This document shows, in pieces, positions 13,401 to 25,400 of a stretch of 64,000 nt of DNA. A model generated the notes under the pieces. It worked only from the letters and a program-made list of their open reading frames with translations. It made no database searches and had not been told where the DNA came from. Both the position numbers and the translations under genes were made by a program. The stretch is from the NCBI GenBank assembly GCA_964019415.1, contig OZ025868.1, forward strand, positions 2,851,961 to 2,915,960, read 5' to 3'. The DNA comes from Ianthella basta. Lineage: Eukaryota; Porifera; Demospongiae; Verongiida; Ianthellidae. The first letter of the stretch is position 1, and each line of letters opens with the position of its first letter.

Positions 13401-16400
13401 AAATGGCGGCGTGAGAGTAGACGTGGCAGACGAACGGTCAAAGCTCTTTTGGGCAGATAGTCGGACGCAACCATCTGCACAGAGCAACTGGGATCGTATG
13501 GAAATGATATCTTTTTCGGTAAGATCGAGGATGAGCCGGGCGACTCACGCGTGGGTTGGATGCCCACTTAGAACCCGCAGATTGTGCTTCGTACGCATTG
13601 CGTTACTGCTGTCAGTCGTCTTCTAGCTTGGTTGGGCATAGGCCCTCCAGCGCAGGGAGAAAAATGCTATCAAAAACGTGGTGATTGTCCGCCATTTTCT
13701 TAAACTCGGGTTTGGTACCCAATCGTGAGGTCGCCGTGTGAACGCTAATCCGTGTCGAACCCGGATTCAATCCGGATCACGATTCCGGATTAAGCGGTCC
13801 GTGTGAAAGGGTTGTATATTCATTACATCGTACCTTCTATTGCACAGTTCAGTTCAAGTGTTTCTCTGTTTTGAGGAACTGCATGGCATGCAAAATTTCA
13901 GTCTGGTGATAAACATGAAATCGTCACTTGACGTGGCTGTACCACTGTAACTGCGGCTATCAAGTAGCATGCACCGATGCTAACCTCTGACAATGCAAAA
14001 GTCTATCTGATTGCGTGTAGGGTGACTATATCCAGGTCTGGAGGGGCTACCCACGTTGTCTTGTGCCTTTGAGGATGAGAAAAGAGTGTATTTGCCAGAA
14101 TTTGTCCCAACCTGTTGCAAAAATCCAGCAGGTGTGTACCATTGCTACTGATGGAACTGTACTTTGCATGATGACCTAGGCATTGATTGTTAGCATGATC
14201 ATTACCAGGTTTAGCATTCCAGTCACCGCCTACCAGTACAATTGTCCTATCTGCCACACGAGCAAGTGCAGCTTCTACAGTGTCATAGAATTCTTCTCAT
14301 ACGGATTCATCTCTGATTGAAACAGCATTAGTTGGGGCATAACAGGAGATAACTAGAATGTCTGTGTGAGAGCCATTCCTACAGGGCTGCCTTAGCAAAC
14401 AGGATATTACACGATTCGATACGCACCTGTACCACTGTAGCCTTGGCAGTAGCTTGTTCTTCAGTATTATCCCAACACTGTGATGAGAACTATTCTCAGA
14501 GCTGCTGTACAGTAGTGTGTGTTTCTTGCCTAAGTCCACTCTCCCTGTGCCTCTCATGTGTGATTCTTGAATGCAGAGGATGTTGATGTTGTACCGCAGA
14601 AGGTCAATCTCTAAACATCTGCGTTTGTGCGCTGTCAGTAGCCCATTCACGTTGAATGTGGCCCATCTTGTCTATTGCCTGTGATGTAGAACTCTGTCTG
14701 TACCTTGTCTCTGTTCCAAACTAGCTGAAGCTGGGACCATGGGATCGCCCAACTGGACGACCTCAGGCATGGTCAGTGCCCGAGTTTCCCGCCAATAAAA
14801 GTAATGATTACTGCTTTCAATGTATTCCCTATTTTTTCGAGAGAGAAACAAATGAAAACATACAGGCACTCACACGCACTACCGGTGATAAATAGAATGA
14901 AAAGTCTCAGTGGGTACCCTAGTTTAGGCACGCAAGGTAACCAGCGGCCAGGTATTAGGTCTCGTACCCAGCCCACTTCCGTCCGCCATTTTGGCTAAGG
15001 GGCAGAAGGTGGTCTGGCAAACTGATTCCACATTCTTGGGCCTAGTGACGTCTCATTCCCTGAATCAAGAATACTAATCAGGTTGCAGATCGGTCACATT
15101 TTGGGAAAATGGCATACTCCAGACCGAGGATAGAAGCAGCGTTGTCAAGCGCTTCGAGTCACCTGGGTTATCAGCATCTGACGGAGAAACAACGTGAGGT
15201 CATCATCCACTTTGTGAGCGGCGAAGACGTGTTCATTTCCCTCATTTCCATGTGTCATACCGTCTCGCGTGATCAGGCATAACGTCATTAGCCCCAGGAA
15301 TGTGGGCTCAGTTTACCAGACCACCTTCCACACCTTTGTCAAAATGGCAGACGGAAGTGGGCTGGGTACGAGACTAGTCTTGCGTAGCCCATACCCTTTC
15401 CTCCATTTCCGTTGTTGTGTATTTGGGAGGAAGGGGTCTGGGAGTTTTCCTAAGCATATGCTGTTCCACCCACACACTGCCACTGTTTACTTAACACCAT
15501 TGTGGGACGATAATTCAGAGGCGTTGATCAGGTGTTACACCGGAGATGTGCATGCATGTCTGTACAGCGTCGAAGACTGAGATAGTGAACTGCTACTTCT
15601 GTAAGCAACTGCAAACGGCGACAGATGTATTTTTGGGTCTTGGGTCCCTTTACTCGCTTGATGACAGGGGGCAGCAATCCGTAAATAAGAGATTTACCGT
15701 AACCAGTAAGAAGCGATACGAAAATATCACGGCCATTGATGAATTCTAAGATGGCTTGCATCTGTTCTGGCTTTAGATCTTGGAACCCTGCTGCGGCCGT
15801 TGCCACACACACTATCGCGGTAATATGGTCTTGTTCCACTTCGTCTTCGCTCACTCCAGCACTTGCCATTTCGCTGACTCACAACAACTCTGGTACCACA
15901 TCAAAGAGGTGTTTTATTCACACCTTGTCCGGCTTCCCACAGACATTGAACAGTTACACTTGAGAAAACTCCCAGACCCTTTCCACCCGGTTATTGCACA
16001 ATAACTGGAAAGGAAAGGGTCTGGGCTACGCGAGACTACTGGGGTATAAGACTTAATTAGTCCTTCACTAGCTACATATAGGGTACAATCAGTTTCGACT
16101 CTTCTTCGTTCACACTGCAACTTCTAGCAAACAAAATAGAGGCCATTTAGTGCACTCTCTCTCAACATTTGGGAGTGAGCCGGTCCTTCAATTCTCAATA
16201 CGTAATTGTAGACTTATATTACCCAGCAGATTACCCCCAGCTAACCTTACGCATGTGATCCTGTATGTAGTCTTGTTTACGGCCTTTGTGCTGTTATAAG
16301 CACTAGCACTAGGTACGTATATAGCCACGTGCACAGTTGTATCGGCTGTACCATGCATAGCCGGTATACATCAAAGCCTGTTACATAACAAAATATTTAT

Positions 16401-19400
16401 GAATTCATAGATCAACTAAGCTAACCTGGTTTAGCTTGAAACATCCCGTAAGAACATCTATTTAAAGGAAAGTGAGTGATGGCCTAGTGGAAGGAGTTAA
16501 TGACTTAAGCCACCTATTATTATTTACTCAAAGTACACAATGGAGATTTGACAGCGTACATGAATGCTTGCTGCCAGCTTTATTTGTATTGTATTGTATT
16601 GTATTTATTAAGGTTACCCCTTCAGCACAAGGCTGGTGTGAATGGGGGACCCAACAAGATACAGTAGGATAAAGGCAACAGGGAAAACATGAAACATAAA
16701 CAACAGGGAGAACATGAAATAATATACTGTTACTGAATTGTGATAAATTGCATTGTCATAACATAATTCAATGGTTCAATCCAAGGTCATGGTCAATGAA
16801 ATATTGCTTTAAGGCTGATTTAAAAGTAGTGTCACTTGCATCTCTGATTGACAAAGGTAGACTGTTCCAATCCTGCCCTGCACAGTAAGCAAAGGACCTG
16901 CTCAGCCAATTGGTCTTGCGTGGTTTCAAATGCAGATCATTCGGCCTTCTTGCACTCCGCAGCCCAAGGCTCTCATTCGTTGCAAACATTCTCTTCATAT
17001 AGTTCGGTCCCATACCTCTTAAGCATCTTCTGGTGCCACCACCCTCTGCATCCTCCTGTTGTGAAAGGTCATCCAGCCCAGCCTCGACCTCATGCTTGCA
17101 GACGGACAGCCATAATCTTCATCTAAAATAAATTTCATGCCTCTCTTCTGCACACGCTCCAAAGTTGTGGCATCTTCCCTCAAACATTCAGTCCAAACAA
17201 CTGCACAATAATCCAGGTGTGGGAGCACGATCGACTGGTAAAAGAGTTTCCTCAGCCTGGGAGGCAGTGCGCGTTTGACCCTGTAGAGTACTGCCAAGGC
17301 AGCCAGACACTTCCTCCTGACTGACTCAATGTGCCTCCTCCAATTTAGCTGTTTGTCAACAATAACACCCAGGTACTTAACAGCATCGTGCCTTTCTAGC
17401 ACCTGATTGTCCACCTGAACCTCCAACTTCATGGCTTCCTTCTCCCGGCCCTTTCTGGATAAACACATGAACTGTGTTTTCCTCAGATTCACTCTTAGGC
17501 CGTTCCTAGAGATCCATGATGACAGGTGGTGTAATTCCTCTGTAAGCACATCCTGTACCTCCAGGCAATTCAGATGAGAGTAGTATACTGTGGTGTCATC
17601 AGCATACATCATAACCTTGCATTTGTGTAGGGCTGATGGCAGGTCGTTCACAAATACACTAAAGAGGAGTGGTCCAAGGATGGATCCTTGTGGAACTCCT
17701 GCAGACACATCAGTCCACTCTGATGCCTCTCCACCAACGACAACTCTGCCTCCTACCAAGAAGATAGTCTTGGAACCAAAGAAATGAGTCCCCTCCAAAC
17801 CCATACCGTGCAAGCTTCCCCAACAGTAGTGTGTGGCATACAGAGTCAAAAGCTTTGCTTAAATCAATAAAACCAATCCCACAATCTCGTTCCTGTCAAG
17901 ACTCTGCCTCCAATCATCCACAGTTTTCAGAAGGGCATCCTGCGTGCTATGCTTTGGTCTTAACCCAGACTGAGATTCATGCAGGATGTCATGATGTTTG
18001 AGGTACCCATAGACTTGGGTGTGGACCAGGGATTCAAATACCTTGGCCACAACAGGCAAAATAGAAATGGGACGATACTCGTCCACACTTCGAGCATTCA
18101 CTGACTTGGGAACTGGGATAACATTGGCAGCCTTCCACTCAGTAGGGATCTGAGATGTTTTTAAACTGTAGTTAAACAGCTTACATAGACTGCTACTGAT
18201 TGCTGGAGCAGTAGTCCTGAGTATTCTGGCGCTAAGTGCATCGGCACCTGTTGCCTTGGAGGGATCAAGCTTGGACTGTGCACAAAGAACATCCTCTTCA
18301 GAGATACAGTTAAAGTGGAAGGAGCTGGAGTATTGTGGGATGGTAGGGGGTTGGTCTGGAGGGGGTACAGTCGCTGCAGATCCAGAGAAATGATCGCTGA
18401 GTCTGCTGGCTATATTATCACCATGTTCAAGATTAACAGCTGACCCAGCCCCTTTGTTCCTGCCAAGGAGCCTATTCAGCTGCTTCCATACATCCCGTGT
18501 TGTTGTAGAAGATTTGGAGACCAGTGATTCAAAGTAAGCACGCTTCCCTCGTCTTAGGTTCAAAGTGGCCTTGTTCCTAAGGGTCCTGTAGTTCCTCCAT
18601 GCCTCCTCGCTTGCAGTTTCATTAGCCAGCTTCCTCAACTTGTTCCTTCTTCTCATTAGCTTCCTGATGTGTGAGTCAATCCAAGGCAGTGGTTTCTCCT
18701 GACACGACAGCAGATGATTGGGGCATGTTTGTCAAGTACCCCAAAGAATACTTTCTTCCACTGGTTCCACCTGACATTGATGTCAGAGCTATCTGTCTCC
18801 CAAGACGCACTTTGAAGGTCCTCCAAGAGCGATTCATTGTTACATTTACCAAAGGCTCTAACTGTCTTAGTTTTTTGACCGTGAGGTTGCCCACCCATTC
18901 TGACTGTAAACACCAGGAGATGGTCACTCACACCAGCGTCCAGGCAGCCTGATTAAAAAAAACTACCTGGGTTTGACGCATAGATATGATCGATAAGAGT
19001 CGTTGAGTTTTGAGTCACTCTAGTTGGCTCTGCGATCATCTGGGTCAGACTAGCCTCATCGCTAAGGGATTGCATGCGCCTCGTACTAGAACAGTCCGAT
19101 AGATAGTTAATGTTTAAATCACCCATAACCAGGATCTCCTTACATTCCTTGTTAGCAGTCTCAAGCATGACTGAGAGGTTATCGAAAAATTGACATCCAG
19201 CATCCGGAGGGCGGTAGATGGTGCACACCAGAAGAGGTCTCTTCTTGCTAGAACCAAGCTCGATTCAAAGAGCTTCTAGATCATTGCTCTCAAGGTCTTC
19301 TCTCCTTCTGCAGCGGGAGCCATCAGGACAGAATAGAGCAACGCCACCTCCACGCCCACGTCTGTCTCTCCTGAATGTTCTGTATCCAGGAATTGACACT

Positions 19401-22400
19401 ACACTGTCAGGGCAGCTACTGTCCAGCCAGGTCTCACTCAAGGAGAGGAACAGGCTGCCATCTCCAATAGGGGCAATAAGGTCATGGATCTCGTCAACAC
19501 ATCAAGACAAACTCCGCACATTCAGGTGACCAAAAACGTTCCCCTTCTTGTACCTCTTCACTACATCTGCTAGTGAGACAGGGTCTAGGTCCACATCCAC
19601 ACTCGACTCCAGCATGGAGTGGGAGGCATGGTCAAAGGTAACTGGAGGATCAAAAAAGCTATCTGAGAGGGAGGGTAAGGAACACAATGAGCAGAACCAA
19701 TCATCATCCCCACCTGCTAGGGTAGAATACACTGCTGGAGGAACCTGTTCACACACACTGTGGAACCATTTATTGCACTCATCACACTGCAAGCCTTTTT
19801 GGTTGGCTCGCACAGGTTTTTCACACCTGCCACATGGGAACTTGTATCTCGGTCCCGGCAGCAGAAGGCAAATGGTAGCAAGATATAGCACTGATTTCTG
19901 GCTCCCTTTGAGCTTGTTCGCCACCAAGGTAGAGCGAGTTCTACACCGACTCTGGCGTCTACTGATGTCGGGGAGGCGAGGACTTCTGCCGTTGAAAGCC
20001 GCGAAGGGTTCCAAAGCAAATTGGCAGCACGTTGGAGGAGAGGAGGTAGGGAAAGGTTGCTCACTGGATGCTACTGGATGTGAGTTGGCGTTGGCATACA
20101 GGACTCGCAAGAGGATTGCGAGCAAAATCAACTCAAATTTCAGGACTTTCGCCATTATTTCAGGGCCTATCAGAGCTTTATCATTCTTCCCTTCCTATTG
20201 CAGACACATGATCAATTAGTCTCGTGAGCCGTGCATGCAGACTGTTGTGCAATACCCTACAAAACAGTCTGGTCACATTAGCCAGCTTTCTGTGGCACCA
20301 AATAGTGTAGCATTGCACAATATGTGTAAGTAATAACACTTATCTATTGCGATCATGGCTTCTGTTGTGTACTGTAATCTTATTGTTGGATAGAAAATTA
20401 CATAGAGGAGGATTGACAGCCCATCTGCTGTGCCCATCGAGTTGATTTTGTTGTAAGTAGCGATTGGGCTTCCAAACGTACCAAATGTTTCGGCAGCTAA
20501 CTTCAGTATAGCACAAATGCTTTCGCTTGGTCAAGAAACTAGTTTAGCTGAAAAGGCGATTGCTGATAGGGAAGCCGAGCTGAAAGATGCCAAGGTTTCA
20601 GTTCTGCTAGCACATGAAACCACCTCTACCCGACAAAAAACTTTGATAGCTACTTTCTGTCTGCGTTGAAGCAGCAAGGCATACCCCAACAATTCCACCA
20701 CAGGTAGTACGTTCTCTTGGAAGTCACTAGCCAAAGATTTGATTTCTTTACCAAACATTTCGGCAGCTAACTGCTGCCTTCTTCCAACTTGGAGTACAAT
20801 ACTTGTGCTATAATGCGTAACACTGAACTTCATGAAGAGATGGTGGGCAATGGCAGATCACAGTAGCCAGACTCTGCCCTGGATCCCCCTAACAACCCTT
20901 TCACACAGACCGCTTAATCCGGAATCGTGATCCGGATTGAATCCGGGTTCGACACGGATTAGCATTCACACGGCGAGCTCACGATTGGGTACCAAAAACC
21001 CGAGTTTAAAAAAAATGGCGGACAATCACCACGTTTTTGATAGCATTTTTCTCGCTGCGCTGGAGGGCCTATGCCCGACCAAGCTAGAAGACGACTGACG
21101 GCAGTAGCGCAATGCGTACGAAGCACAATCCGCTGGTTCTAAGTGGGCATCCAACCCATGCGTGAGTCGCCCGGCTCATCCTCGATCTTACCGAAAAGGA
21201 TATCATTTCCATACAATCCCAGTAGCTCTGCGTGGATGGTTGCATCCGACTATCCACCCAAAAGAGCCTTGACCATTCGTCTGCCACGTCTACTTGCACG
21301 CCGCCATTTTTAACCCGGATAAATGTGCGTCGAACCCGCCTCGCAAGCAGGGTTGGAACCCGGATGACAACCCGGATTTGACCCAGATTTGACCCCAAAT
21401 GTGAACGCGCTAACCCGGGTTAAGCAGTCCATGTGAAAAGGGTGTAAGGTACATGCAGCCCTTACCATGTGGTTGGCCATAATGCTCCAAGTCACTATCC
21501 AAAGATTTGATTTCTTTACCAAACGTTTCGGCAGCTAACTTCTTCTAAACTGCAGAATAGCCAATTACAGTATATTCTTCATCTTCACTGGTGACACTGT
21601 CTCCTTCTCTTGCATCTTACCATTCTCTGCTGGAGGAGAGGACAGTAACAGCACAGTGGTTGATGCACAAGGTAGTGAATACTCCATGTTAGGTTCCGAA
21701 ATGTTTGGTAAAGAAATCAAATCTTTGGCTAGTGACTTCCAAGAGAACTACCAGTGATGCAACCTAGCCGGTCAAGCTTCTTCAATCAATTCTACCATAG
21801 TTGCGATAGCTCAATCTACTCCAAATCTTCATTTGGCTTCGGCAGGTATAGCACACTCAATTATGCAGGATTGGTGCTAAGTGTGAAGTAGAATACCCAA
21901 TCAGATTGCAGAATAGCCAATTACAGTATTAGCTTTCTGCAATCTGATTGGATGGCCAAAATCCTGGCCACCTCATGCCATGGAAAGCTGACTCATGTGA
22001 CCAGACTCTTTTGCAGGGTCTTATGCAACAGTCTGGCTCATGAGACTAATGATTGATGTGAATCAGCTATGCTAAAGTCTAATCAGACTGTTATACTCTA
22101 TACTAATTTGTACAGGTGCTGCCCAGCGAGTGTTCCTCTACTCCACCAACTCCACCCCTTGTTTTGGTGACACTGTTGACCTCATCTGCTACTACCCTGA
22201 TGTGATGGAGAGGGTGAATGAACAACCTAGGTACACTAATAGTGTACCCACCTTGAGAATGAATGGAACACATATTTCCTCTAATGATGTATTTAACCTG
22301 AGCTTTAGAAACCAGACAACCTCAAGATTCAGAGTGAGGATTGACCCAGTCATCTTCACTGGTGACACTGTCTCCTTCTCTTGCACCTTACCATTGACTG

Positions 22401-25400
22401 CTGGAGGAGAGGACAGTAACAGCACAGTGGTTGATGCACAAGGTAGTGAATACTCCATGTTCAGTATACTACAGTGACAATTACAGGTGTAGTGTATTGG
22501 CTGTAATCTGTTGTATAGCAATGAGAGTTATGTCCGTAGTATCTGCAGCTGTTGCAATTCTAAGCTGTTTTATCTGGTATCATTTCTGCTACAGACACTG
22601 CTGCACCACCCATTCCTAATAATGTCACAGTAAATGGTACCACTGTCACGCTGAAGTGGAAGCACACTGACAAAGGACCCTGCTTTACCAACTTCACCTT
22701 CTACTACAACATCACCTGGTACCCTGTGCTGGGTGGGGTCACCCAGAGGAGAGTAGGGCAGAGTGGTGTGACTGGACCAGGTGCAACAGAGTACATCATC
22801 ACCAACCTGATGAATTTCACTGACTACCCAGTAGAGTTGTTTGCGTTCACTTCAAGTGACCCAGTTGTGTACAGTGAGGTGGCTACAGTGAACTTTACAA
22901 CTGAAGGTGCGATATGTATGCGCAGGTGTGTGCAGTAGTTATTCCACACTCCATTGTAAGTGTGATGCATATACTTAAGTGATATCAACCCAAGCTGAGA
23001 ACAGTTTTCACTTAGCATTTCATTACTTCAAGTTCAAGTGTGAGAAAAACATTTATCGTGTACTTGGAATTGTTTGTGAGAAAGAATTTTTGACTAGTCA
23101 AAGGTTAAATTAAATCACTGGAATTTTACGCCAACCAGCCTTCTACACCAATGGCGTCTCAGGAGGCTGGGGGCACCAAGCCCTATTAGTGGCAACCAGT
23201 GATTGCCTTCCCTGCTAGTCATCCTACAAAGATGGTAGAGCCACAGACAGCTGTTTCGCCCTAGTTGGGGCTCATCAGTGTGGCGTACTGATGGATGGTA
23301 AGATGACTAGCTACTCTTGTGTCCACCACTAGTGAAACACTTGTGGTTTCGACAAGAGCGAATACTAATTGGGGGAAGGCTGCAAGTCATTTACAAAAGC
23401 GTGACTTGGCGCAAGGTTGTTCAAAGGACAGTTTGTAGCAGTTGGTCCACTGCTGAGGTTTGGTTGACAGATTAATCACTGGGAATATTACACCAACCAG
23501 CCTCCTACACCAATGGTGTCTCAGGAGGCTGGGGGGCATCACGCCCTATTAATGGCAACCAAACTGTCCTTTCAATTTCTGACTAAACTGAATTTTCATG
23601 CGGCCTGACCTGTGCAAAGGAGCATGGGGGTGTCTGTTTGCATAAACCAGCCTCCTGGTATATTTCAGAAAGAAGGTGGCTTGGTACGTATGTATGCTAG
23701 TTGTATCACCACAGACTAGTAAAGGCATGCATCCTGTTTAAATTGCAATAATCACTCTTTACCTATCCCATGCACAATACTTGTGCTATAATGCGTAACA
23801 CTGAACTTCATGGAGAGATGGTGGGCAATGGCAGATCACAGTAGCCAGACTCTACCCTGGATCCCCCTAAGGTACATGCAGCCCTTACCATGTGGTTGGC
23901 CATAATGCTCCAAGTTTGCTGTAGCTTGAGTATGTAGGTCAACAGACACACAAATTCACAGACTCTTATTGTAGTACAACTTCAGCATCTGTGAGGGCAT
24001 TGTGGTAGTGCGTCTTACGGAGAATACTGGAGATCTAGAATTAGTTTCCTGAAGCAACTGTAGTCAGATGAAAGCACCCATCCAGTTGTTAGTCTTCATT
24101 CTAGCGGGCTGGTTTAGCCTGTGTTAAGAAGATGAAGGCGATCAAGGTTGGTGACAATACACAGTCCATTCTCAGTTACACCGTAGCTTTGTCCTTCAGG
24201 CAATTAGAATAGATTATGTTCTTGACTTGACATAGTTTCTCTCTTTGTAGGGGCTATTTTCTTGTCTGCCTGCAACGGCCGAGCAGAACCAATGTGCTGT
24301 TCTGTGTCTGGTTGTAAGGAACTGGTGTGCCTAAGCTTGACTAACCCGGTCCATGGCTTTAGGGAGCACCCACAGTTTCGGGGTAGTGGCACTGACACGA
24401 GTGTCTTCACAACACTTCAGTTTGTAACTGGTGATGTAAACGCCACAATAGAAGTTGCAGCTGAAGGATTTCGGCTCTGGTTTAGACTGAATATGTTCAG
24501 CAGCAGGTCTTTCTTCATACAAGCACGTGTATGGCCAGTCACTGAAGAACCTTTGTTCAGTAACAATTATACCATCTACCAACGTTCAAGTGAGTGAATG
24601 CATAGTAGTGTAATACGTAGCTGTGTTAAGTTGACTTTGAAGGATTAACATTGAATAGCATGCACTGTGTATATGTGTTTAGCGCTTTGTTTCTACAACG
24701 ACTGCACATCTCTGTTTTTGATTGTAGGCCCCCCTCGGCCCACTGTGAAATCAGCAGCCTTATCAGGAAATGCAAACTCCCTAAAGCTAAATGTTAAGAT
24801 CCAGGTATGCTGATTGAGTTTACTTCTCATGATGTTTCCCTCTGTGTAGTCTTCAGTTGAATGCTGCAGCTTTACCTTTACTAGCTATAGCAAGCCCCAC
24901 AAGCGCTAAAGGCCCTTGTGGAAACCTGTATTAGGAAGGTCTATCAGTCACTGACAGTATCACTGTCATCAAATCTTGTCAGTTGACCAACATTGCCATT
25001 GACTGTCCATTGGAATCCGTATGTCCATATAATATATTCAAGCTTTTCCAATCTGGGCATACTCTTGTGCGGGGCCATTAAAAGCGGGGATCTGATTGGA
25101 GGGCGCAATCATGTGACTGCAACATAGCTGCTCTAGCCGTGAGCATATGCCTCGCGAGCAGTCTCTGAGACACTTTGCGTTCCTCAGGTTGGGTCTCCCT
25201 AGCATCATGCACTTGCGCAGAGGATTGCTATTAAACCCCTTTCACATGGACCGGTTAATCCGCATTAAAACCCAGATAAATGTGGGTTTCCGCATTCACA
25301 CTGCGATCAAATACCGGATCCGATCCGGGTTAAAAACCTGCTGACAAGGTGGTTTTAAATCTGCATTATACGGTGAATCCGGGAGTTGATTGCGTTAACA

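Larger units (their letters stand above)
8523..14650 (-). mobile_element. Old APE-type LINE, broken by a Harbinger element and a MITE
   Basis: Reading on the - strand from 14650: endonuclease pieces (14650-14003), linker (13244-12960), reverse transcriptase (12966-11846) and a C-terminal piece (8943-8523). The sequence is interrupted at 13245-13814 by a MITE and at 8944-11842 by a Harbinger transposon; removing the latter rejoins the LINE within a few codons of GLRVN. Several stops and frameshifts remain, so it is inactive. The relative ages are clear: the LINE came first. Confidence 0.85.
16584..20160 (-). mobile_element. CR1-like LINE with PHD finger (degenerate)
   Basis: On the - strand: PHD finger and start of endonuclease (20155-19502), endonuclease (19228-18953), linker (18931-18656), reverse transcriptase (18656-17019) and C-terminal piece (17013-16768). 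It ends in a TATTG microsatellite (16586-16607 on the + strand), the sort of simple-repeat tail seen in CR1 elements. A PHD-type zinc finger before an APE endonuclease is known from invertebrate CR1/Rex-type LINEs. At least five frame breaks make it inactive. Confidence 0.87.

Noticed and set aside
13411-13626. Small host gene repeated at 13411, 21398 (-) and 32703
   Set aside because: The conserved frame is inside copies of one MITE, so conservation reflects recent copying of the element; treated as a gene remnant.
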